From Zygaena filipendulae (Eukaryota; Arthropoda; Insecta; Lepidoptera; Zygaenidae), in NCBI GenBank assembly GCA_907165275.2, contig OU015649.1, positions 7,346,001 to 7,410,000 of the forward strand: a stretch of DNA of 64,000 nt, written 5' to 3'. Position 1 is the stretch's first letter. Every line of letters begins with the position of its first letter. The notes under the pieces were generated by a model. It had not been told where the DNA came from. It searched no databases and saw nothing but the letters and a program-made list of their open reading frames with translations. Positions 45,096 through 58,200 of the stretch are shown here, piece by piece. A program made the translations under genes and the position numbers.

Positions 45096-45482
45096 TAGCT
45101 GTGCCCCGCGGTTTCACCCGCGGTAATTTCAGAGTTCCCGCGGGAATTCCAGGATACCCTGTCTTTCTCTGTACCACTGACAACGTGCATGCCAAATTTC
45201 ATCCAAATCCGTTCAGCCGTTTTTACGTGATTGAGGAACAAACATCCAAACATCCACACATTCTAATATTAGTAGGACTAGCTGTTCCCCGCGGTTTCAC
45301 ACACGTTAATTTCGGAGTCCCCGCGGAAATTCCGAGATTAAAAGTACCTTATGTCCTTCTCTGTACCCCTAACAACATGTATGTACAATTTCATGATGAT
45401 CGGTTGAGCCGTTACGGCGGAAAAGCGTATCAGACAGACAGACCGGCAGAGTTACTTTCGCATTTATAATATTAGTAGGGAT
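45096..45482 (-). repeat. Two complete helitron-like repeats in direct tandem
   Basis: Copy one runs from CTAGCTGTGCCCCGCGG to ATATTAGTAGGA (45278). Copy two begins at the very next base with CTAGCTGTTCCCCGCGG and ends TTTATAATATTAGTAGGGAT. The ends abut with no spacer. Copy one belongs to the CATCCAAACATC type and copy two to the GATGATCGGTTGAGCCG type. Confidence 0.8.
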
Positions 45483-45735
45483 TTTCATCTGGTATCCCTT
45501 GGTCACGGCATCATGCCTGAACGGCTGGACCAATTTCGCTAATTCCTTTTTCGTTGTGTTTGTTTATTGTAAGGAGAAGAAGAATATAAGAAGTTAGGAG
45601 TTCCTGCGGGAATTCCGAAAATCACGCGGGTGAATCTCTGAAACGGTTGGACCAATTTTGAAGGGACTTTCACTGCTAATTAGCGGAAATCCCGAAACTC
45701 ACGCGGGTGAAACCGCGCGAAACATTATTTCTTAT
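45483..45735 (+). repeat. Related repeat with GCGGGTGAA ends
   Basis: Two units in which GGTTGGACCAATTT precedes CACGCGGGTGAA, in plus orientation directly after the tandem pair at 45096. Confidence 0.55.
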
Positions 45736-45869
45736 GAAAAGAAAATATAAGTTTTAAAATTTAAAGGAGAGTTACAAGATACGATAGATTGTCGTTGGTA
45801 AACAGATCTCGTAGGTAGTACTTAGGTACATAATATTCTGGTAACCCTGATGATAACACTGGTGACACT

Positions 45870-46040
45870 GGCGCCGGGCGGCAAAAACAAACAATTCGCG
45901 CCATTTCCGGAAATCCTCTCTTCAATGATACCACGTGAACAGCGTCATCCAATCAGCTGGTAAATTTGGACTTGAAAATAATCCCTCCTGACGCTGCGTT
46001 TTGCTGTTATTTTCTAGTGTTTAGTTTCATTTTCGTTAAA
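45870..46040 (+). promoter_or_regulatory. Dp upstream region with two E2F-like sites, E-box and CCAAT box
   Basis: GCGGCAAA at 45878-45885 (complement TTTGCCGC, matching TTTSSCGC) and TTCGCGCC at 45895-45902 are E2F-type sites about 10 bases apart. A palindromic E-box CACGTG lies near 45932 and CCAAT near 45949. The block is CG-rich between AT-rich flanks and lies 220-380 bases upstream of the Dp start codon. E2F/Dp heterodimers would be the expected binders, which suggests autoregulation; this is inference from sequence only. Confidence 0.5.
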
Positions 46041-46253
46041 GTTTAACAAAATGTATTTTGAAAATTTTAATCAAGAGAAGTTTTAGGTGGTCGTGGTCTA
46101 AATTGCATTCTGGCTACTCCAGTATATCCTCCAAATAATTCTTAAAAATAAATTGTCGCCATTTTGGTCGTAATTGTTATTTTAATTTGATTCATCAACA
46201 GATCGCTTCTTTATTGTGAGAAATGTAAATAGATGTGAGGTTGCTTGAAGAAA

Positions 46254-49200
46254 ATGTCCCAGAGAAGTAACACAGTAAATTTTCTTATACACGATGCCAA
46301 TGGTTAGTAGTGATGCTAGCCGTCGGTTTTAAGTTTTGTTTTAACACTAATTGTTCTAGTTTTCATCATGAAGACAAGTTTCTCTCATAAAGCTAGTCTT
46401 TCAAGTCTTTTTTCAATGTAGTTTTCTCTGGCTTACGATTTTAGCGATTCACCGTAATCGGATCAATCTTTAAAACGAATTGCCTTCATTTTGTTTTAGG
46501 TAATTTTCGGTAACATGTAGAGTTTGAACAAGAAAAACAGCGCAGTCCCACTTCCAAAAGTACCGATTCTAGTTACGCCAATGCCTTTTATTTAGCTATT
46601 AGATTTTAATGTGATAATCAATTATGAATTAACGTTTGTTTTAGGACAGCCACAAATGGTAAAAGTAGTTCAAAACCTAAGTAATCAGGCGTTTCCACAA
46701 ATTAAGATCAAACCAAATCCAGTTAAACTAATAAAACTACCAACATCTGAAGAGGCTCTTCAGGTATGTATTATTAGATTGTATGTATAAAATACATAAT
46801 GTATTGCCAACATTATTAGTATTTTCTGTGCATGGTTTTATTTACCCTACTTATTACATAGTATTATAATATTTCAGTATTTTTGTTATGACTGCTTTGC
46901 ATTATGTGTTTATAGGTGTAAGTAATTTACACTTAAATATCTAGTCTAGACTTCCTAATCAATAAATCATTTAATAACCAGCCAGCCAACCAGCAAATAA
47001 GTTAAGAGAGATCTTAATTTGTTTGCTGGCATTTAAGAATGTGTACCTACAATATGAATTTGTATGTAATTTATTTCAGACTCCTTTACTACAAACAGTC
47101 AAGTTGACTGGAATTAAATGTGCATCAAGTAAGTTATATACAAATATATTTACCTTGATAAATTATTTTGTATAAGTAGGTAGGTAGAATTTTTGATGAA
47201 ATTGATCTTTAAAATAAAAAAAGTTTTCATGATTTAATGATCTTCATATTTGTAACGTCATCTAAGGATGTTGTTAGAAGTGTAGATCAATTACATTGGT
47301 TACTGAAATTCAGGTAAATTGTTGCAATGCTGACCCTCCTGTCACTTTTGATAAGCCATAAGTAGCTATTTTACTATGTGAGGTAGTAAGCCTACCTCAA
47401 TGGATACCTTTGCCTATCACTGTCTAGGTAGGAAGCTTACCTCTGCTTACTTTTTAATGGATGCATTAGATATTATGCAATCCTAATTTACAACAATATT
47501 TGCAGTGCAATAATGCTCTGGCCTGTCAAATCTGATATCTTTTATTTCAGAACTGGTGCCTGCTGATACATTTAGACATTTAAAAACTATACCTAAAACC
47601 GAGCCAATAGAGACTGAAGAAATTGAAGTATGCTTACAATTTTCTTATTAACCATATCATAACTTCTTAATATTATGTTGTAACTAGCTGTGCCCTGCAG
47701 TTTCACCCGTAGTAATTTTGGAGTTCCCACGGGAATTCTGGAATAAAAAGTAACCTATGTAGCCCTGACAACGTGCATGCCAAATTTCATCCAAATCTGT
47801 TCAGCCGTTTTTGTGTGATTGAGTAAACGTATGCGTGGATAAGAGCTCGAAAGCGCATTTTCATCCGACTTGCTTCAAATTTACCATCATTGCTCAGCTC
47901 CTATGTGTCTTAGTGTTATGTTATATAGCCTATAACCTGCCCAGGAGTATGGACTACAATCATACCAAGTTTGGTTAAAATCCCTTCAGTAGTTTTTGAC
48001 CCATGCCTGCACATACAGACAGACAGACAAAAAATATATTTATTGATTAGGGTTTAGTCCTACAATTACTGTGGAGAAATTTTATTACCGCAATCTACTT
48101 CTAAAACGAATAAAATAGATTTTAGTTTTTGTGTATTTTACTGGATATTTTTGCTTCAGTCCAGTGCAAAATGGAAAAGTAAAGTTCAAAATAACACTCT
48201 AATAATATTTTATATTTATGAAATAATCTCATAAAATGACATTTATATACGAATATTATAATGAGAAAAGAGTTAATTTTATGTATTTTTGTTCCTTTGT
48301 ACCAGGGTGCAAGGATATATATCAATTAGGGTTTACGGAACCGGTCCTTTTTTTAAGAACCGGGATTTTCGGTACTAGCCTTCAATGGAACCGGGAAATC
48401 CCGGTTTTTTCGGTACTTTCGGTACTATCTAGTTTTAAATACTAGTGGGGCAGGAATTGATGAATTAATTAAATAATAGTGAATTTATTCCCAGTAGTCA
48501 ACACCCCTACGTCTCCAGTGGCTTAAAAATATAATTTTTTTAGAAAAATATTCCAGTTGTCACAGCTGCAGATGTCCTCACGATAAAATCAGTAATTTTC
48601 TTATCGAAAAATTAGAACAATATATTAAAATTTATAAATCACGGCAAGAAATAATGACTAGTGGAAAATAATTTTAATTTTCTTGCAGCCTGTTGCTGTC
48701 ATGAATGACCTGAACCTCGTTAGAATATGATCCAACTCATGGCATCTGGATAAATTCGGTCGGATAAATGACAGGCTATGGATATGAGCAGTAGAAACTT
48801 AAGGACCTCTCTAGGACAAGTTTTACCGCTTTGTATTTGGATAGTGTACCGATTACTTACACTAACACTGTTTATAAGTCTCTCCAGTTCAGTCTCTCAT
48901 TCAGCCCTTCATTGATTAGGCCAACGCATGCTATCTTGATGCCATCAAGGAACTACTGAATTAATTGCAGTGCTTGCGAAATCTCAGTATATGTATATTC
49001 GTACATTTTTGAGCTCAAAATAATTGATTATATTTTCAAGTGTAGTAAAGAACTTCAGTGACTTCCTATCTGCCACCGCCAAAGTCAAAATCAAATAATT
49101 TTATTCATAGTGGCTCATAAGGTGACTCTTTTTGACGTCAATAAAATAACAATTATTATGACAGCACCCATAAAATATTCGCTCATTACAGCTTGCTAGT

Positions 49201-52200
49201 GCTATGGCTGAAGAGAAGAAGTTGCACAAACAAGTCCCCAATAGCACGCTGTCAATTTAAAGTTATCTATATAATGATAGTGTTATATTGCAATTATGTG
49301 AGAATAAAAAGTCATGACTAACGACAAACTAAGGAACAAAGTCATTAGGAGTTAAAAAGATTTCTTTAATAATAGACAAGATATGATAAGTACCGGCTAA
49401 CAGAGAATCGGAGAATCCCATACGGATTGTTTTTCTACAAAAAATACACTGCACAGCCCGACATCTCCTTCATCATCATCATCATCACAATATCAGCTAA
49501 AAGATATCTACAGCTGGACATAGGCATCCCCCAAGGATCGCCACAACGATCAGTCCTGCGCTTTCCGCATCCAATAGCGACCCGCAACCTTCACCAAGAC
49601 ATCGGTCCACCTTGAAATCCCCTTTCTACATGCGAAATGTTTTTAAATATATTTCTTTGTTTCTGCAATTGTGGTGGTAAATAAGTATCAGACCCACCTA
49701 TCTGTCCCTTGCCATTCCAATAGACCCTCTTATCGAGTAGTTACCATGTGGTTCTTTCTGCTACATGAAATTGGTTCCTGTAGGACTATCTCTTTATCTA
49801 AAAAGCGAATCGAGGAATACTATAATGTCAGTGCCGGTGTTGTTATTCGTATTTATTAATTTATTTATTTATTTATTTCTTTAAAACAAGAAAGGCTTAC
49901 AGTGTTCGCCAAATCGCCTCTCTTGTTACATTGTTGTTGAGAACAAACATCTACACTATGACATATACAATCTTAATGTTAATATTAATAAGTAAGTTTA
50001 ACTTAATACTTTATTGAACTTTAAATAAATAAGTAATCTACTTGTGACAACTGGGACATTTTTGTAACAATTTTCATTTGTCTACCGCTCTAATTTATAA
50101 GAAGATTTTATGTTTTTGAGTTGATTTGTTCTGATTTTGTAACCTTAACAAATAAAATATTTTAGTTTTGGTGTCCATAGGGGTGTCCATTAATCACGTA
50201 GTATTTTTAGCAACTTTTTTTAACCCCCTCCCCCTGATGATAGGTGATGAAGTTAGACGACTCCCCCCCCCCCCCCACTCCAAAATCACATATATTTTTC
50301 AGTACAAAGTATATTAAAATTTTCAGAATAGATATTATCTTTAAATAAAGGTTGCAGGTTGTTTTTGACTGGCATAAAAATAATAAAGGTGTAAAAAGAT
50401 ATCAGTTTTACATGAAAATATTTAAGAGACATTGTCCTTGGACCACGGATTAGCGAAAAATAAAGGCACGTGATATCTCATTATATCCCCCCTGCCCCCT
50501 CTTTGTTATATTTCGTGATTTTTTCCGAACCCCTGGGCCTTGCCCCCTGTTTCGAGCCTCACGTGATTAACGGACGCTCCCCAATTTTTTATGTTTATTA
50601 AATACATCATATGCAAACAGTATACATAAAATGACTATAAAATAATAATATTATTGTCATACAAAATGGATATATATCACATTTTTTATATATGTATATC
50701 GGATATATATAAAAAATATCTGATATTTTGATATTTATAATAAATATCGGATATTTACGCACCCTGCTTTGTACTGGATAAACTCAAAAAAATACTAAAG
50801 AGCAGGCAGGTTTTGTGTTGATGGTATTGTAGTAATAATAGGAGATATTTTTGGAGTCAGGATAATGCATTATACATAATATAATATCCTATTAGGCAAT
50901 ATTGGTCTATGCAATTGCATTATACATCCATGATTTTTTAATACAGTGAAACGTTCATAGAAATAGTTACTCCTAGGTAACAGTACTTTCATTTGATACC
51001 TAATATTATCATTCCTGGCTGCTGACGGTCCAAAATGCCCATTGTCCTTTTATACCCTAAATAGTCATTATGTATGTCATTCTAAAAACAGCCTAAAACC
51101 TTCAACAAGAAAGTACCTGTTGAAATCTTATTCGAATGTATAAAATTTAATTTAGTGACTACATTAGAATCTTTGATGGCAATTTTTTGATACATGTGTT
51201 ATATACCTATTCAGGTACAAGACCAAGAAGACCTCACACCATCAAATTTTGTTGAAATCGTACCAGAGCTAGCACCAATATTGGGTAACCCAGAGTCTCC
51301 AGTAACAAGCACAAGTTCAGCACACAGGATCAACTTCGCTCCTGCTATGTCACATGCATCAAGACGTAGACATGATTCTGATAATGAACCTGTGGAATAG
51401 TGAGTTGACAAAATTTATTTAAAGGACGAAATGTTTCGTAATTACATGTGTTAAAATATTAATAACACAAAAATGCATAACCTACTAGCTATTCCCCGCG
51501 GTTTCCCCGTAGATTTCTGAGTCCCGAGGGAATTCCGGAACAAAAAGTACTCCATGTCCTTCTCTGTACACCTGGCAACGTGTGGGCAAAATTTCATGAT
51601 GATCGGTTAAGCCGTTGAGGCTTGAAAGCGTTACAAATAAACTTATTTTCACATTTATAAAGTAGTAAGGATTAATGTACTTTTAAACTTATTGTGTACG
51701 CGCATAGCACTTATGAAAGTGTACCAGTAATATTAATAATTGAACCAGGAGTGTAATCAAAACAATAGAAGTATAGCGGGAGCGGCGTAGGTAGTATGGC
51801 TCGACCGCCACCAAAGGAGAAGCTTCCCGCCGGGCGAGGTAGTATGCCCGGGGAACCGCGGCTCCGACTGTAGATCGTCGGAGGTCGTATACATGCAGCG
51901 CAGGCGTGTAAACTTCGTTAGCGCGATTCAGGATTTCCGTCTAGCTAGTATTCGCCGCTTCGTTGTAGTTCGTGACTTGTGAATTTGATATATTATAGTA
52001 AGTACGTAAAATGGACAGAGTTTCAATTTTATTGCACGCAACAAGTGCAATCCCCAAAAATATGTCGCACGGCTATTCCGTGATTGTGGGTGGTGCTATG
52101 TAACAATAAGGTAATCGTGACGTCACGCCGAATCGGTATGAGGAAGGCGGTGGGAATTATTGGCGCGTCTTTCAAATGTCCGGCGAGCCAGACAGACTGG

Positions 52201-55200
52201 CTGGTTTGGCGGGCTTGGCTTGACTGACTGGCCTGGCTGACATGGCTAGCTTAGCCAGCTTGGCTGGCATACTTGTGCAGAACTTGACACGTAGCGACGC
52301 GTAGGTACATAATAGTTACAAAAGTGTTACCAGTGGTAATAAATTAACATTGTCGACACCTTGCAACAAAGTAACTATTTGTCCCCTGCGGTTTCACCCG
52401 CGATAAATTCAGAGTTCCCGCAGCAACTCCAAGATGAACTATATGAATAAACCTTTCTTTTAAATCTCTCTATTTGTGAAAAACGCATGAAAAATATATT
52501 CCGCAATTTTTAAGTTTATCGCGAACAGACAGACAAACGCGGTGGAGGACTTTGTTGTAAAATATGTAAGGATAAGTCTTTGTGGATTGATTCTTCTGTG
52601 CATTATTTACTCTGTGCTTTATATTATTTGCTCTGTGCTAGAACTGCATTACTTTTACATCTGTTACCACTTATCACCACCTATTATTACATCCTCACTA
52701 ATATTATGTGAATGTGAGTTTGTTTCGAGTTCACGCCTTTCTCAACCATTCATCATGAAATTTCGCATACACGTTGTCAGGGGTACTGAAATGTACATAC
52801 CTGGATACCTTTTAGTACCTGACATACATATTTTATGGGTACCTTTAATACTTCCAAAATACTGCTCGCGGGAAATAGTGATTGACAACATCTAAGTACA
52901 TTAACTCGGCAAAGGCTGGTTCATAATAGATAATTATGTTTTTTATAAAACCCCGTAAAAACAGTTACTGTTTATAAAATCACTAGCTGACCCCCTATGT
53001 TTCACCCGCGGTTATTTTATTTGGTCTGAGCCTGTAAGTGAAAGAATTCCGGATATAATGTTCCGAATACCCTATGATACTCAGGATCACTGTAGCTTCC
53101 TATAAGTGAAAGAATTTTCAAAATCGGTTCAGTAAATCCAGAGATTACCCCTTACAACGTCACAAACTCTCAAACTTTTGCTCTTTATAATATTAGTATA
53201 GATAACACCTCACAAGTCACAATACAGTTTTATTTGATCTAAAGCCCGCACCACATTCACGCGAGAATCTTGCTAGAACGCGAGAAAACCACGAGAACGT
53301 GAGTGTGGAGCCGATGTTCTCCGCCGTTTCTCGTGGTTTACTCGCATTCTCTCAAGATTCTCGCGTGAATGTAGAGCGGGCATTACACTAAGTTATAAAG
53401 CTGTGTCGTGAAAATCACACAAATGTGGCATAAATTATTATAATACACATTTCATAAATCTCCTGGCTTGTTTCTGATTTGGGATCAGCCTTCCTGATAC
53501 TTTTACGCTGGGGACACCTCTTGATTAGCAGAGTGTTAACCCTCAAAAGTCCTTTATTTATTTACAAAGATATAGAGTTGATATGCTTTTTCTGACTGAA
53601 ATACCCACTGCAGAATTAATGACATCAATGTTGGTCCTTTTGGATACTATAATATAATTATATTATATTTATTTTTCAGTACTACTAAGAGACGCAAGCA
53701 CGCAGATAAAGTAGGAAAAGGTTTAAGACATTTCTCTATGAAAGTATGTGAGAAAGTAAGAAATAAGGGCTTCACTTCATACAATGAGGTAGCAGATGAA
53801 CTGGTACTAGAGTTTGCTTCAGGATCTTTACATGGATCTACTGACAGCCAAGTATTAAATTTTTTCATAATCTAATCTAAATCTTAATTACTAAACAGTA
53901 CTTTTACCACAGCATTTATGTCCCAGGCCCAAATTGTTTTATCTAATGATGTTAGTTTTAGGTAGTTTCAATGTGTCCATCCATAATTATGTTAAATCTT
54001 TGAGGAACTTGTATTATTGCTATTGCATTTTATTACTTTCAAAGTTTAACTAGATAGATTTTATCTTAACTACTCCACAACAAATATCCCTGCAAAAAGT
54101 TATCCTTATCATACCAAGCAAACCTCAGTCACTCAGATTTTTAATATTGAAGGCAGTTATGTAGGTAAATAATCTTGTAAAAATGTAATACAGATTGTCT
54201 TCAACTTGCAGAAATATGATCAAAAGAATATTCGTCGAAGAGTATATGATGCTCTAAATGTATTGATGGCAATGAATATAATTTCTAAAGAAAAAAAGGA
54301 GATCAGATGGCTCGGCCTGCCCACCAATTCGGTACAAGAGTGTACAGCATTGGAAAAAGAAAAGCAGACAAGATTAGAAAGAATTCAAAAAAAGACTCAA
54401 CAATTACAGGAACTTATTCTGCAGGTAGGTAAACCTAGATATTATAGTAAAATATATCCATACTATTGTTAGACAATGTTTACTCTTGCACATAGTATGG
54501 TGATTGGTGGTGCAGGACGATGCGATACCAGTAGCGAACTTCGTGTGAATAGACATTAGCCAGTGCTGTGAAGTGTGAATTATTTAACACTAGCTGTTCC
54601 CCGCGGATTCACCCGCGTTAATATCGGAGATCCAGCGAGAATTTTGGGACAAAAAGTACCTTATCTCCTCTGTACCCCTGATAATGTGTGAGCAAAATTT
54701 CATGATGATCATTTCATTTTCTATGTCTATGATCGATTGCGCTGTAAAAGGCGTGAAAGCTTAACAAATAAACTGACTCTCACATTTAATAGTAAGGATA
54801 GTAAAGATACTTACACTCAGAGTCGTTTTAATGATTACTTGATGATAGTTTTAAATTATCTTGTGTTGCAGCATATCTCATTCAAGAGTTTAATTGAGAG
54901 AAATAAAGAAGCTGAAAATAAAGGTGTGAAACCATCACCTTCATCGGCTATTCATTTGCCATTCATTGTTGTAAATACTAGTGACAAGGCCTTGATTGAC
55001 TGTAGTATTTCTAATGATAAGTGAGTAAACATACTATTTATTACATTAAATACATAGCAATATTGAGTATGTATAGGACAAGAACATTTTTTGAATGACA
55101 TTTTAAACAAAAAAATATGTAAGCAATACAGTGGGGATGTTGACTACTTTTAAAAATCAAAATTTTAATTAGTCCGTCAGTTACAAAATAAAAAAAACAA

Positions 55201-58200
55201 TAGACACGTATTTTTTGATTTTTCAAATAAATTAAAATATACAGAGATAAAACGCATTAAAGTTTAGGGTTAAAGGGTCGTGACGTCACTAACCGCTAAA
55301 ACCGCCATACAAACTGTCCTGATAGTGACGTCACGCCAAAATGTCAACTCAATGTATCGCCGTTATTGTTTGATTACGTAAAAAATTAAAAATACGTGTC
55401 CAATATTTTTTCATAATCTACAAGACGGATTAAAAAAAAATTAGTCAACAAGCCCATTGGCTACTTGATATTTTTTTCTCTTTTAGTCCGTAACTAAAAA
55501 GTATTAGACACGTTTTTTTTTTTCTTTTTTTACGTAATCAAAAAATAACATCGATACATTGAGTTGAAATTTCGCGTGACGTCACAACCCGGTGCAGTTT
55601 GTACGGGGCTTATACTGAATATTGACGTCACGAGTCCCCCACCCTAAACTTTAATGCGCTTTATCTATGTTTATTTTCATTAATTTGAAAAAGCGAAAAA
55701 TACGTGTCCATTATTTTTATATTTTCTAACTGACGAACTAATTATAATTTTAATTTTTTAATACCCAGTAATATAATTACGTATAATTTTGTTTACGAGC
55801 TCATTTTCCCGAAATAATGCTCAAAATGCATCCAATCTAGACTAAGGTTGAGCAACCAAAAAAAGCTCCAAGCTTAAACAATAGAAAAAAATCGCTGATC
55901 TCTCAGTATTGATACCCAATATTGCAAAAATAGTCGCTTAAATCAATTAAAGCTTTTAACCATTCATTGATATTAATTAGGATTTTAAGTGATAATAGGA
56001 TCTTGGACAAATCGAGAGCACTCTTCAAAAATTATAGGCACACCTATAGCGATTCAGGTATTTTTTTATAGTAAATCGTTTATTTGCTTTCGGAAAGCAA
56101 TATTACTGATGATGAAGACGAAAGATGGTCATCGGAACTACTCAATAATATGCTTTCTAAACAATTTATGCTCATCAAAATGTATAATGTATGGCGAAGT
56201 GGAACTGACGGTAATGTACCAGGAGAACTCAACAACGTCCCTGCATCGGGAAAGTAATACATATTTTGTAAAAGGTGATGAGCAGTTGAAATTAGGCTAT
56301 TTGTTACTTAGATAAATTACAAACCGACTCAATTAAAAGCGACTAATAAACAAAATTTTAACAAAAAAAATTTAACGTATTTCCAAAAACAACAATGCAC
56401 TATACTAAAAAGCTAAAAATAACAAAATACCGATTTAATCCAAAAGACTAACATATTTGTGTTTTTGGAAGTCGGTTTTTTGTTAAAATTGGCACTGTGA
56501 TTTTATAGTTAGCATTTTCATCTAAAATTTAATGTAATTTGTTCTGTATTTACAGGACGGAGTACATGTTTAACTTCAACAAAAGATTCCAGATTCATGA
56601 TGATATAGACATACTAAAAAGGATGGGTTTGCTTTTTGGTAAGTATTGTGTTCAAAATGATTTAATTATTAAAGTCAAATTAAAGACAATTATTGTATAT
56701 TTTTTATAATTTTAGGTTTGGACAAAGGTGAATGTTCTGAAGAAGATGTCGAAAGGGCCAAAAGTATGGTGCCTAAATCCTTAGAAAGTTTTGTAGAGAG
56801 TAAGTTATGTTTTATGTTATTATTACATAATTATACAGGGTGAATTATGAGACGGGACAGTAAGTGTACGGCCCGAGTGAAAAAGCGTCCAGCGGAGCGT
56901 TTACCGTTGCGTGCAAGCGGTGAAAGAGCGTTCGCCTAGTGGCCTTAGTGCACGCTTAAGCGTTAGGTTTTAGTGTTAGTGTGAGGTGGTCATCATGGCG
57001 TGGGGGTCGTACGATATTATTGATATTGTATTTAGAAGAAAATGTGTGGTTAAAATATTTTTATAACTCGAGACAAGGTCCAAGTGAGATAATTAAACAA
57101 AGAAGGCTGTGTGGGAAGTTTTCTAAGTTATATGAAACTTTGAGATTAAATGAAGATAAATTCTATGAGTACACTAGGATGACGGTGACAACTTTTGACT
57201 ATATACTAAAAAAAATTTAATCACGATTAAAACTGCCGAGAACAAATTTTCATGCATCGGATTCTATAAACCCTGCAGAAAACCCTTGCACGCTTTCGTC
57301 ACCGCCGCAAAACACAAACTGGTTTGAACTTGCACGCAACGCCACGCTCGACGACCGGCTCACCGCAAACAAGCACGCTCCCCTCGCCGCGCCGCTCGGC
57401 TGCCACTCAAAACACTCACTAGTGTTGTTTGCATCTGTTTGACACGAACGCTGCACGCCCCGCCACGCCGGACGCTTATGTCGAGCATGCACTCAGGCCA
57501 TACGTTAAGGGCAGGGCACCTTAACCGTTATAGTTACAGGAAAACGTTTTTAGGAGACTATCAATTAATTTTTAAGATATTCTGAACTGGATTTACAGAT
57601 TTTGGAAAAAATGTACAGTCAGCAAGAAAATGGTCATTTTACACAAAAACTTCTCCGGTAAAGAAAAAGAAGGCTTGTAGCGGTAGTAGTATATTTCATT
57701 ACAAGTGCGGAAAGGCTGTCATTGCAAAGAGTTCCGACAAATGTCGACAGTCGGTTGACAGTCGGAACTCTTTGCAATGACGGTTCCGCACGTGTACTGA
57801 ACAACTATTTTTAATACAGTTGCGAAAAAAATGAAGAAATTTAGTAAAATAATAAAAACACAAACTCAACTAAGTTCCAACTGCGATCAAGAGATGGCGC
57901 TAGTCGTATTAGTAATACGAAACCTACGTTGCGCAATACAAAAAGTGTGTCAAAGTCGTTTCGCCATTTTTGACAGTTGGGAAAGAGAACACACGAGTTC
58001 GGAAAAGGTAAAGAAAAAGCTCGAGTATGTAATAGCCCACTTCCCGAACGCTATACGTCCCTGCAATATGCCACTTTTTGAGCAACTGTATAAAAAAGAA
58101 TCTTTACCGCTACAAGCCGCCATACACGCACTGGTATGACGTCACGCGAAATTTCAACTCAATGTATCGCCATTATTTTTTGATTACGTAAAAAAAGAAA

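Noticed and set aside
49470..49490. CAT-repeat run as a CRISPR-like or regulatory array
   Set aside because: It is the variable head of a common lepidopteran dispersed repeat, and there are no spaced direct repeats.
52011..52103. 31-codon frame beginning [10 protein letters not shown] in Dp intron 5
   Set aside because: Too short, unsupported by splice sites or family resemblance.
57831..58139. 102-codon open frame as a candidate small gene
   Set aside because: It lies in a repeat, and comparison with the copy at 36630-36830 shows almost only amino-acid-changing differences.
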